A stretch of DNA of 64,000 nucleotides, from NCBI RefSeq assembly GCF_000591055.1, contig NC_020388.1, forward strand, positions 1-64,000. The letters are read 5' to 3'. Origin of the DNA: Natronomonas moolapensis 8.8.11. Lineage in GTDB: Archaea > Halobacteriota > Halobacteria > Halobacteriales > Haloarculaceae. The notes beneath the pieces are model-generated. The model was not told the origin of the DNA. It saw nothing but the letters and a program-made list of their open reading frames with translations, and made no database searches. The position numbers and the translations under genes were made by a program. Below, one piece after another: positions 56,672-64,000 of the stretch (positions are counted from its first letter, which is position 1; every line of letters starts with the position of its first letter).

Positions 56672-56992
56672 GTGAAACGACGCACCGAGAAACAGACGAC
56701 CCGGCTGGCCGCGCACGTCTTCGTCTGCGTGAACGACCGCGACTCCGAGTACGCCTGCTGTGCTGACGCCGGCGGCGAGGAGACCGCCACCGCCGTCAAG
56801 GAGTGGCTGCGGGATCGAGACGCCTTCTGGTCGCCGGTCGGCGTCTCGACGACGGACTGTCTCGGCCTCTGTAGCGAGGCCGGCACCGCGATCACGATCC
56901 AACCGCGCGACGAGTGGTTTGCCGAGGTTCGCCCCGAAGACGTCGACGACCTCCTGAGCGAGGCGTTCGGCCCGGACGCCGACCGGGTCTGA
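56672..56992 (+). CDS. Thioredoxin-like [2Fe-2S] ferredoxin-domain protein
   Basis: This 106-residue protein has HVFVCVNDRDSEYACC and, later, TTDCLGLCSEAG, the four-Cys pattern of thioredoxin-fold [2Fe-2S] ferredoxins. Such proteins are often fused to or encoded beside cobalamin CbiX or chelatase genes. A GTG at 56672 is the likely start. Redox support for corrin ring handling or for cobalt reduction is inferred from the neighbours only. Confidence 0.82.
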   Translation: MKRRTEKQTTRLAAHVFVCVNDRDSEYACCADAGGEETATAVKEWLRDRDAFWSPVGVSTTDCLGLCSEAGTAITIQPRDEWFAEVRPEDVDDLLSEAFGPDADRV

Positions 56993-57078
56993 CGGCGAGC
57001 GCCTCGGCCGACGGGGGCGGTGGACCGGCGTTTCGCCGGTTCCAGACGACTCTTTCGCCCCGGCCTCGAAGGGGACAT

Positions 57079-57540
57079 ATGGACCTCGATCGGTTCGCGG
57101 CCGACACGCCCGACGACGACGCGCCCGGGGCGGGGCGCGTCTGTGTCGTCGCGACGCAACCGGCGACGTTCGAGCGGTGTCGGGACGGATTCTACCCCGC
57201 GCCGCGGTCCTACGACCGGACCCGAGCCGACTTCGAGTATCTCGCCTTCTATCGAACCGCGCCGGTCTCCGCGATCACCCACTACGCACGGGTGCGGGAC
57301 CGAACCGAACAGGTTCGGGGCGACCCGGGGCCGATGGCCGCTGACGACTGGGCGGCGCTCATCGACCCGTTCTCCGAGGAACGCGTGGTCGTCGTGTTCG
57401 GGTTCGACTCGCTCGTGCCCCTCGACGCGCCCGTCGACAACGACGGCCACGGCGTCCGGGGAGCGTGGTACTGCACGGTCGAGGACCTCCGTCGCTCCGG
57501 GACGCTCTCGGCGCTTTCCGAGCGCGCGGAGACGTCGTGA
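57079..57540 (+). CDS. Unassigned cobalamin-cluster protein
   Basis: This 153-residue protein (MDLDRFAADTPDDDA start) has CVVATQPATFERCRDGFYPAP, YLAFYRTAPVSAITHYARV and RVVVVFGFDSLVPL. It resembles proteins annotated only as conserved cobalamin operon proteins in haloarchaea, as I recall, and I can assign no fold. It is co-oriented with the ferredoxin gene at a distance of about 86 bp. A role in cobalt or corrin handling is a guess from position. Confidence 0.72.
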   Translation: MDLDRFAADTPDDDAPGAGRVCVVATQPATFERCRDGFYPAPRSYDRTRADFEYLAFYRTAPVSAITHYARVRDRTEQVRGDPGPMAADDWAALIDPFSEERVVVVFGFDSLVPLDAPVDNDGHGVRGAWYCTVEDLRRSGTLSALSERAETS

Positions 57541-57613
57541 GGAACGCACGCCGGGTGGTCCGCCTTCGGGCCGCACCCGCGGCCTTAACTATCGGTGCGC
57601 GCAACCCGAGACA

Positions 57614-59056
57614 GTGATCGAACTCGAAGGAACCCACACGACGGCACGGGTGTTGACCGACGACGAGGGGCTCGTCGAGGGGAACGTCCTCGACCAACTC
57701 GAGGACCTCGTCGACCACCCTGCGTTCACCGAGCCGATCCGGATGATGCCCGACGCCCACGTCGGTGCGGGGGCGCCGGTCGGCTTTACGATGCCGCTGG
57801 GCGATCGGATCGTCCCGAACATCGTCGGTGTCGACGTCGGCTGTGGGATGGCGGCGTTCGAACTCGGCGACGAGTTGCCGCTCTCGGACGCCGACCGCGA
57901 GGCGGCGGTTCGAAACGCCGTTCCGATGGGACGGTCCGTCCACGCCTACGACGACGCGCCGCACCTCGTGAACGAGTTCCCCTTCGAGCGCGCTACCCGC
58001 GTCTTCGAGCGTTTCGACGACGCCCACGCGGCGCGGTTCGGCGAACGGATCGACCCCGGATTCGACTTCGATGGCTACGACAGTACGTACTTCAATTCGC
58101 TCTGTGGGCGCGTCCTCGCCGACCAACGACAGGGGATGGGGCACGTCATCAAAAGCGCCGGCACGCTCGGCGGCGGCAACCACTTCGTCGAGTTCGCCCG
58201 CTCGCGGGCCAGCGGGCGCTACTGGCTCGTCGTCCACAGCGGGTCGCGGTACCTCGGCAAATCGGTCGCGGAGTTCTGGCAGGGCCGGGCCAGCGACTAC
58301 CGCTCCGCGGACCGGATCCGCGAGGCTATCCCCGACTCGGACTACGAGTTCCTGAAGTTCGACCCCGAGGCCGTCGGCGACCGCGAACTCCACGCCTGGG
58401 TCACCGGCGGCATGGGCGAGTCCCACCTCCGAAAAAAGGCGATCCGGGCGGCCTTCGACGGGAGCGAGATCGAACGGGCCTTCGAGCGCCTCTCGCGGCC
58501 GACGGCCGACGTCGAGACCCGGAGCGACGACCTCGATTACCTCGAGGGACGGGAGGCTCACGGCTACTACGTCGACATGCTGTTCGCCCAGCAGTACGCC
58601 CGCTGGAACCGAACGCTGATCGGCGAGGCGATCTGTTCGGCGCTCGGCGTCGAGCCGATCGACTCGTTTCAGTCGATCCACAACTACATCGACTTCCGAG
58701 ACTTGACTGTCCGCAAGGGTGCGACGCCGGCCAGGGAAGGCCAGCGGGTCGTCGTCCCGTTGAACATGGCCGAGGGGTCGATCATCGCGTCGGGGCGGGG
58801 CAACGACGCCTACCACCGGAGCGCCCCCCACGGTGCCGGCCGGACGATGAGCCGCGGGGAGGCCTTCGAGACGGTCGAGATGGCGGAGTTCGAGACCGCG
58901 ATGGCAGGCGTCTACTCCGAGTCGGTCGTCGACGGCGTCCGCGACGAGGCCCCGATGGCGTACAAACCCGCCGACGCCATCGCCGACGCGCTCGAACCGA
59001 CCGCGGCGATCACCGATCGGCTCGATCCCGTCCACAACCTCAAAAGCGTCGAGTGA
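57614..59056 (+). CDS. RtcB-family RNA ligase (short variant)
   Basis: This 480-residue protein has RtcB metal and nucleotide sites: MMPDAHVGAGAPVGFT, GVDVGCGM with the metal-binding Cys, GTLGGGNHF, and the guanylylated histidine in SAPHGAGRTMSRG. RtcB joins 2',3'-cyclic phosphate and 5'-OH RNA ends using GTP, as in tRNA splicing and rRNA circularisation. The N-terminus differs from the classical archaeal RtcB as I recall it, so this may be a second paralogue. The GTG start at 57614 gives MIELEGTHTTARV. Confidence 0.9.
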   Translation: MIELEGTHTTARVLTDDEGLVEGNVLDQLEDLVDHPAFTEPIRMMPDAHVGAGAPVGFTMPLGDRIVPNIVGVDVGCGMAAFELGDELPLSDADREAAVRNAVPMGRSVHAYDDAPHLVNEFPFERATRVFERFDDAHAARFGERIDPGFDFDGYDSTYFNSLCGRVLADQRQGMGHVIKSAGTLGGGNHFVEFARSRASGRYWLVVHSGSRYLGKSVAEFWQGRASDYRSADRIREAIPDSDYEFLKFDPEAVGDRELHAWVTGGMGESHLRKKAIRAAFDGSEIERAFERLSRPTADVETRSDDLDYLEGREAHGYYVDMLFAQQYARWNRTLIGEAICSALGVEPIDSFQSIHNYIDFRDLTVRKGATPAREGQRVVVPLNMAEGSIIASGRGNDAYHRSAPHGAGRTMSRGEAFETVEMAEFETAMAGVYSESVVDGVRDEAPMAYKPADAIADALEPTAAITDRLDPVHNLKSVE

Positions 59057-59073
59057 ACTGAAATCGGAGGCGG

Positions 59074-60180
59074 TCAGCTGAAGTACGTCGCGAGGCGCTC
59101 GGCGGCCTCGGCCGCCCGCGGCGTCACCACGGCGAACCGGAACCACGACGCCCGCGAGTCGCCGAAGGCGTCCCCCGGCATCCCGGCGACGCCGGCCTCG
59201 TCGATCAACTGTTCGGCGTTCTCGAGCGTCCCCGGGTAGCCCTCGAAGCGCGCCATCACGTAGAACCCTCCCTGTGGGCGAGTGTACGCCGCACCCGCGT
59301 CGTCGAGGGCGTCACAGAACGTCGCGATCCGGTCGCCGAGGCGGTCGCGGTTGTGCTCGTAGTACGACTCCGGCGTCGCCTCTATGGCGTCGAGCACGGC
59401 TCGCTGGGCCGGCCGCGATCCGGCGACGTTGACGAGCATGTGTCGGGTCCGCACCGCGTCGGCGAGCCGCTCGGGGAAGATCCCGTAGCCGACCCGAAAC
59501 CCCGTGATCGCCATCGACTTCGAGAACGCGTTCGTGACGACGACGCTCTCCGAGTCGACGGCGAGGGCGCTCCCGAATGCCCCCTCGTCGTAGACGAATC
59601 GCTCGTACACCTCGTCGGATATCAACAGCGCGTCGTGTTCGTCGGCGACGGCGGCGAGCTCGCGCTTCAACGCCTCGCCGTAGACGGCTCCCGTCGGGTT
59701 GTTCGGCGAGTTGACGACGATGGCGGCGGTGTCCTCGCCCGCCGCCCGCCGGACCGCCGCGGGAGCGAGCGTCCCGTCGGGTTCGACCGGGACGAACTGG
59801 GGGGTGCCGCCGAGCATCCGGGTCCGCTTGTGGTAGTACGGGTACACCGGATCGGCCATGACGATCTCCCCGCCGGACCCGGTTTCGAGCGCGGTCGCCA
59901 TCGCCAGGTAGTTCGCCTCGGCCGTGCCGTTGGTGATGACGACGCGCTCCGTGCCGACGTCGTGGCGCTCGGCGAGGGTCGCCCGGAGGTCATATAGCCC
60001 CTCGCTGGGCGGGTACTGGAACGTCTCGACCGACCCTTCGGCGTACCGCTGTAGCCCGCTCCGGATCGCTTCGGGCGGTTCCCAGTCGGGGTTCCCCGAG
60101 ACCATGTCGACGACGTCGCGGTCGGCGTCGGCCGCGTACTCCATCATGTGAAAGAAAGGCGGCCGCTCGTAGTCGTCCAT
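59074..60180 (-). CDS. Class I/II PLP-dependent aminotransferase
   Basis: This 368-residue enzyme has VSGNPDWEPPEAI, the Asn/Pro of VVNSPNNPTGAVYG, LISDEVYERFVYD, the PLP lysine in TNAFSKSMAITGFRVGYG and the Arg in RFAVVTPRA. These mark fold-type I aspartate/aromatic aminotransferases; the amino-acid substrate is not determined. The start MDDYERPPFF at 60180 is used instead of one eight codons upstream. Confidence 0.92.
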   Translation of the reverse strand: MDDYERPPFFHMMEYAADADRDVVDMVSGNPDWEPPEAIRSGLQRYAEGSVETFQYPPSEGLYDLRATLAERHDVGTERVVITNGTAEANYLAMATALETGSGGEIVMADPVYPYYHKRTRMLGGTPQFVPVEPDGTLAPAAVRRAAGEDTAAIVVNSPNNPTGAVYGEALKRELAAVADEHDALLISDEVYERFVYDEGAFGSALAVDSESVVVTNAFSKSMAITGFRVGYGIFPERLADAVRTRHMLVNVAGSRPAQRAVLDAIEATPESYYEHNRDRLGDRIATFCDALDDAGAAYTRPQGGFYVMARFEGYPGTLENAEQLIDEAGVAGMPGDAFGDSRASWFRFAVVTPRAAEAAERLATYFS

Positions 60181-60231
60181 ACGCCGGATTCGGCGGGGTC
60201 CCACGTCGGTCTGTCGCTTCGGAAGGACTGC

Positions 60232-60963
60232 TCAAAACGTGTACGCGAGCATGACCTCGTCGACGTAGTCGTCGCCGATCGTGTAGTGGTCCTTCCTGAC
60301 GCCCTCCGTCTCCCAGCCCCGGTTTTCCAAGAAATCGAGCGCCTCGTCGTTCGTGGTCGGAACGCTGTTGTACACCTTCCGGTAGCCGTTGGCCTCGGCC
60401 CACTCCAGCGCCCGCTCGACGAGTCGGCTCCCGACGCCGCGCCCCTGGAACGCCTCCTGGACGCCGACCGTCAGTTGGGCCGTGCTCTTGAGTTTGTCCA
60501 GTTGGGGCAGATCGAGGTGGGACCACCCGACGACGTCGCCCTCGACTGTTGCGACAAAAAAGACGCGCGATTCAGCGGTGTTGTGACGGTTGACCGCGTC
60601 CTCGTACAGGAGTTGCTCGGCGATCGACTCGGCGACGATGTAGGTGTCCTCGGCGGTCACGTCCCGGATCGTGTCGATCAATCCCTCGAAATCGGACTGC
60701 CTCGCCGGGCGGACGACGTACTCGAAGCCGTCACTCGAGTACGCCTCGACGGAGCCGACCTCCAAGGCGACCCGCAGCGTCCCGCCGTCGTCCTCGAGGT
60801 ACCCGCGATCCTTCAGCTGCTTGAGTGCGTCCTGGAACGTCTCGGGCGGCAACGAGGTCACCGTTCGCACCCGGTGGCGAGCCGCCGTTCCGTGTCGCTC
60901 GACGTAGCGGTAGATCTCCTCGCCGGCCTCGGTTTCGAACGTGGGCCGCTCGGACGTCTCCAT
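60232..60963 (-). CDS. Winged-helix plus GNAT acetyltransferase fusion
   Basis: This 243-residue protein has an N-terminal winged-helix-like domain (about 1-78, EEIYRYVERHGTAARHRV then LKDRGYLEDDGGTLRVAL) and a C-terminal GNAT domain with VGVQEAFQGRGVGSRLVERA, the acetyl-CoA loop QGRGVG. The fusion suggests an enzyme whose activity or expression is tied to DNA or ligand sensing. Start at 60963 (METSERPTFE). A CTATAAGG element lies about 30 bp upstream. Substrate unknown. Confidence 0.87.
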   Translation of the reverse strand: METSERPTFETEAGEEIYRYVERHGTAARHRVRTVTSLPPETFQDALKQLKDRGYLEDDGGTLRVALEVGSVEAYSSDGFEYVVRPARQSDFEGLIDTIRDVTAEDTYIVAESIAEQLLYEDAVNRHNTAESRVFFVATVEGDVVGWSHLDLPQLDKLKSTAQLTVGVQEAFQGRGVGSRLVERALEWAEANGYRKVYNSVPTTNDEALDFLENRGWETEGVRKDHYTIGDDYVDEVMLAYTF

Positions 60964-61019
60964 GTGGACTCCCACGCCCACAGGCCCCTTATAGGTTGGC
61001 GCGTGTTGACACGGTACGT

Positions 61020-62048
61020 TCAGTCGTCGGCCGTGGCCCGATCGCTTCCGGTCCCGTTCGACAGCGGCGTCCGCTCGACGACCGTCCCGTCGTAGGTCGG
61101 GTACTGCTCGACGATCTCGCCCTTTTGAACGTCGCCCTCCTCGACCATCTCCTCTAGGAGCCACCACGCCAACTCGACGTGCTCGGACTTGACGGCGTAG
61201 AACTCCTCGGGGACGCCGAGTTCGCGGAGTCGGGCTTCACTCGTCCAGGCTTTCCCGTAGACGAGGGTGCCGTCGTCGGTGGTCTCGTCGAACGCCCGGC
61301 CCACGGTCTCGGCCATCCGCTTGAGCCGCGAGCGGTGCTGGGCGGCGTCCTTGAACACGCTCGTACAGAAATACACCTTCTCGTGGTCGCCCATCTCTTC
61401 GAGGATGTCGTGAGAGCCCTCGACGGCGCTCATGTGGTCTTCTTTCAGTTCGAAGCCCGCCTCCTGCATCCGACGGTAGTTGCCGTCGGACATCTCGAAC
61501 TCGTTGATGTTACAGAACTCGGCCGCGCCCTCGTCGAGGAACTCCAGGAACTCGGGTTCGGCACGGATACCGGGGATCTCGAAGGCGGGGGTGAGTCCCT
61601 CCTCGCGGGCGACGTGGAGGATCTCCTCCCACTCGGTGCCGTGTAGCTCGCCCCACTGCTCCAGCGGGGGGTGAAACCGGATCTCGTCGAGGCCGGCCTC
61701 CGACAGTCGCCGCATGTTCTCGCGGCCGCCCGTAATTCCGGTGTAGAGGTGGGTGTGGTGGTCCTCGCCGAACTCCTCTTTCAGGAGCCGCAGGTACCGA
61801 CAGGTCCGCTCCATCGCCTCCTGTGGTTCGCCGCCGGTGATCGAGGTGCCGAGGGCGTCCATCCGCTTGGCCGCCTCGATGACGTCTGCGTCGCTCTCGA
61901 CGGGCCGCTCGTTGGCGTACACCTGCGTGACGTTCTTTCGGTTCTCGCCGAGCGGGCAATAGAAACAGTCACGCTGGTCGCAGTAGCCGTAGACGAAAAG
62001 CACCATCTTTCCCCCCTTGGCACACTGCTCGCAGCCCTTCGATATCAT
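61020..62048 (-). CDS. Radical SAM protein (COG2108-like) with CX4CX2C cluster motif
   Basis: This 342-residue protein starts MISKGCEQCAKGGK (Cys 6 and 9), followed by YGYCDQRDCFYCPLGEN with Cys 23, 28 and 31, that is CX4CX2C rather than the usual CX3CX2C. GTSITGGEPQEA is the radical SAM GGE motif. It matches my memory of an archaeal family annotated as radical SAM/PFL-activase-related (COG2108). The C-terminal region has no SPASM-type Cys cluster. Reaction unknown. Confidence 0.88.
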   Translation of the reverse strand: MISKGCEQCAKGGKMVLFVYGYCDQRDCFYCPLGENRKNVTQVYANERPVESDADVIEAAKRMDALGTSITGGEPQEAMERTCRYLRLLKEEFGEDHHTHLYTGITGGRENMRRLSEAGLDEIRFHPPLEQWGELHGTEWEEILHVAREEGLTPAFEIPGIRAEPEFLEFLDEGAAEFCNINEFEMSDGNYRRMQEAGFELKEDHMSAVEGSHDILEEMGDHEKVYFCTSVFKDAAQHRSRLKRMAETVGRAFDETTDDGTLVYGKAWTSEARLRELGVPEEFYAVKSEHVELAWWLLEEMVEEGDVQKGEIVEQYPTYDGTVVERTPLSNGTGSDRATADD

Positions 62049-62126
62049 TCGTTGCCCACGTTTGAGCGCCGAGGCTCAAAAGTCGTGCGTTCCGCCGATC
62101 CCGGGATCGGGCTACGCCGGCGTCCC

Positions 62127-62564
62127 TCAGAGTTCCTCGAAGAACGTCTCGACGAACTCACCGGTGTCCTCGACGATCGACGCCCAGACGTCGTTCTCGG
62201 GCGCGATCCCGACGAGGCGGGCGATCTTCATAATCGAGACGTGATACACTCGCTGGAGGCCGGGCTCCTCCTGCCAGATCACGAAGTTGCAGGGAAACAG
62301 CGCACCCTGCTTGAGCGTCTCGTCGAGCGCCCGGTCGGCCATATCGGGGTTGCACGCGCCGAGCACGTAGTAGGGATCGCGGTCGGCGTCGACCTTCTCG
62401 TTGAGCAACTCCGAGGGCGAAAACTCCACGGGGACGCCGAACCCGGCCGCCTCGGCCGTCTCCCGGACGTGTTCGATCGCCGCCTCGTGGGCCATCTCCA
62501 GGGTGGCCTCCTTCTCACCGATGTCTGTGGGGTCGATCTCCGCCGGGTCGAACGCGAGTGTCAT
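62127..62564 (-). CDS. DUF302 family protein
   Basis: This 145-residue protein (MTLAFDPAEIDPTDIG start) has ACNPDMADRALDETLKQGALFPCNFVI and VYHVSIMKIARLVG, the DUF302 pattern. DUF302 proteins are small alpha/beta dimers without a proven activity. An upstream ATG at 62648 would add an Arg/Gly-rich leader and is not used. It lies about 78 bp upstream of the radical SAM gene. Confidence 0.85.
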   Translation of the reverse strand: MTLAFDPAEIDPTDIGEKEATLEMAHEAAIEHVRETAEAAGFGVPVEFSPSELLNEKVDADRDPYYVLGACNPDMADRALDETLKQGALFPCNFVIWQEEPGLQRVYHVSIMKIARLVGIAPENDVWASIVEDTGEFVETFFEEL

Positions 62565-62712
62565 ACCCGATGGTGGTTCCCGGAGCGCAAAACCATTGGG
62601 GCCTCGGGGCGTCCCGACCGGGCACCCGCCCCGATGTCCGGGTCGCACCGACCGCGTGCAGTTGCCGTCCCGATGTCGCGGTCGGCGTCGAGACCGACCG
62701 GGGTGGCGTCCG

Positions 62713-63105
62713 TTATACGTTGTCGGGCGTCTCGGCGTCGTCCTCGACGGCGCGTTTCATCGACTCGCGGCGGGATTTCGCGTCGCGGCCGGTACACTCC
62801 AACAGAAAGTCGTTTTTGGCGTCGTTGGCGTCGCCCGCCGAATCCACGTCGCCGGTCTCCATCAGCGACTCGAGGTCGCGCTCCTCGAAGTGGACGGCGA
62901 GTTTGTCCTTCTTTCCGGAGTACGACACTGCGCCCGCGACGATCCGGGTGAACACCGGATTGTCCGGGTCGCCGACGACGTACAGGTCGCTGTCGTTGAA
63001 CTCCTCGGTGCCGGTGATCGGTCCGAAGTATTCCTCGACGGTCGCCTCCAGGTCGGGGACGCGCTCCTCTAAATACTCCCCGCGTCGCATCTTGTACTCT
63101 TCCAT
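62713..63105 (-). CDS. DUF5611-like protein
   Basis: This 130-residue protein (MEEYKMRRGEYLEERVPDLE start) has EYFGPITGTEEFNDSDLYVV and VAGAVSYSGKKDKLAVHFEE. It matches a haloarchaeal family that I recall as DUF5611. No enzymatic motif. Start at 63105 is the family start. It follows the zinc-ribbon gene after 25 bp and is probably co-transcribed with it. Confidence 0.85.
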   Translation of the reverse strand: MEEYKMRRGEYLEERVPDLEATVEEYFGPITGTEEFNDSDLYVVGDPDNPVFTRIVAGAVSYSGKKDKLAVHFEERDLESLMETGDVDSAGDANDAKNDFLLECTGRDAKSRRESMKRAVEDDAETPDNV

Positions 63106-63130
63106 ACCGGGGGTATCGGAATCCGGGGGT

Positions 63131-63940
63131 TTACTGGTTTCGTTCGGCCTCCAGCCACGCGCCACAGTCCGGGCAGGGATCGCCGGCCCGATACCCCGAG
63201 TCGGCCTCGACCCGGAACGAACAGTCGGGACAGGCAATCGCCCCCTCCGGTACCGTGATCCCCGACAGCGACTCCTCCCCGGGGGGCGGCGTCTCCGCCG
63301 GACCCTCGGCGCCGACGCTGTCGGCGGCGTCCGCGTTCGCGCTCGTGCCTGCGTTCGTGCCCCCGGCGCCTCCGGGCCACTCGCCGGGTTTTCGCTCGGC
63401 CGGGTCCACGTCTTCGCCGCCGTCGCCGTCGTCGGTTAGAATCTCGGCGTCCTCCGCATCCGGATCCGGGGGTCCCCCGGAGTCGGTGTTCTCGCCTACG
63501 TCTGCGTCCGCGTTCGGGTCGGGCGCTGTGGACGACGCCGTCGGTCCGTCGGTCCCGAACTCGTCCGACGCCGCGGTTCCGGGCGGGGTCGCATCGATCC
63601 CTCCCTCGTCCGGGTCCGCCTTTCCCTCCGCCGCACCGACGCCGCTGCGTTCGACCGCGCTGGCGATGCCGCTGTCGGCGTCCGACCCGTTCGAGTCCGC
63701 ACCCGCCTCTCGCTCCCTCCCGTCCGACTCGGACCCCGATTCGGCCTCGAGGCCGACGTCCGAGGCGTCGACGACGGCTGCGACCTCCGTGCTCTCGGAG
63801 ACGACGCGTTCCGTACCGCAGCGGCGACAGCGTTCGACCTCCCGCTCGGTAGTGATCACCTCGCTGCCCTGTTCTTCGCGCTCGCGCTCTACCCCGGCGT
63901 CCTCGAACGTGTGGCCGAGGAGCGAACATTGGAGTCCCAT
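63131..63940 (-). CDS. Two-ended zinc-ribbon protein (DUF7093-like)
   Basis: This 269-residue protein has an N-terminal half-ribbon (MGLQCSLLGH, CRRCGTERVV), a very acidic disordered middle (about 70-215) and a C-terminal zinc ribbon (CPDCSF and CPDCGAW). Its plan mirrors OapC at the other end of the window: ribbon, acidic linker, second domain. It matches a haloarchaeal family that I recall as DUF7093. The start at 63940 (MGLQCS) is preferred. A TATA box lies about 30 bp upstream. Confidence 0.82.
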   Translation of the reverse strand: MGLQCSLLGHTFEDAGVEREREEQGSEVITTEREVERCRRCGTERVVSESTEVAAVVDASDVGLEAESGSESDGREREAGADSNGSDADSGIASAVERSGVGAAEGKADPDEGGIDATPPGTAASDEFGTDGPTASSTAPDPNADADVGENTDSGGPPDPDAEDAEILTDDGDGGEDVDPAERKPGEWPGGAGGTNAGTSANADAADSVGAEGPAETPPPGEESLSGITVPEGAIACPDCSFRVEADSGYRAGDPCPDCGAWLEAERNQ

Positions 63941-63964
63941 TATCGACACGTGACCGTGACGAAT

Positions 63965-63975
63965 GTATAAAACTT
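63965..63975 (-). promoter_or_regulatory. TATA box for the 63940 gene
   Basis: The minus strand reads GTTTTATACAT at about 25-35 bp before the ATG at 63940, consistent with a leaderless transcript. Confidence 0.65.
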
Positions 63976-64000
63976 GAGTCCCGCCTCCACGGGTTCGAGC

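Overview
The window comes from a halophilic archaeon (class Halobacteria). Several things support this: very acidic, Asp/Glu-rich proteins, high G+C, TATA/BRE promoters often 25-30 bp from the start codon (leaderless mRNAs), an archaeal rRNA operon (16S-tRNA-Ala-23S-5S) with bulge-helix-bulge processing stems, and many families known mainly from haloarchaea. I cannot assign a genus from the sequence alone. It reads as core chromosome around a replication origin, with one TnpB-type insertion element.

Layout. 16-5644 is an oriC1-type locus. oapC, oapB and oapA run leftward and orc1/cdc6 runs rightward. The gap between them holds two perfectly matching, inverted origin recognition boxes around an AT-rich stretch, plus several tandem repeats. 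5.8-18.4 kb is mixed housekeeping: a membrane micropeptide, a haloarchaeal orphan, an alpha/beta hydrolase lacking its nucleophile, a PLP enzyme, zinc microproteins, rpiA, the TnpB element (10.74-12.28 kb), a DUF1931 histone-fold protein, an orphan larB, GIY-YIG, archaemetzincin, UPF0146, HAD, npdG and PrsW. 18.6-24.9 kb has FAU-1, SPFH, MFS, pyrD, an AbrB-like protein and the chromatin protein MC1. 25.5-31.2 kb is the rRNA operon with four promoter-like boxes and a palindromic terminator, followed by tRNA-Cys and tRNA-Ser.

32.2-41.7 kb carries RidA, a Ski2/Brr2-type helicase, lipA, aspartokinase, a SLOG protein, an ABC exporter and an unusual Tat-exported inorganic pyrophosphatase. 42.2-57.5 kb is largely a cobalamin and cobalt region: cbiA-cobT, then (after a flippase/glycosyltransferase/sulfatase-like surface-glycan block) cbiE-cbiC-cobN. 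These diverge from a fused ChlI/ChlD chelatase subunit, the CbtB-CbtA cobalt transporter, a thioredoxin-like [2Fe-2S] protein and an unassigned protein. 57.6-63.9 kb has an RtcB-like ligase, an aminotransferase, a winged-helix GNAT, a radical SAM protein with a CX4CX2C cluster motif, DUF302, DUF5611 and a zinc-ribbon protein.

How the genes fit together. The origin genes form a replication-start unit. The cob genes pair anaerobic-type corrin enzymes (CbiE, CbiC, CbiA) with a CobN plus ChlID-type chelatase and a dedicated cobalt importer, so ring building, cobalt supply and metal insertion sit together. The least explained observations are the two unassigned proteins following CbtA, the exported pyrophosphatase, the ORB embedded in the orc1 reading frame, and the gene-free 31.4-32.1 kb stretch.
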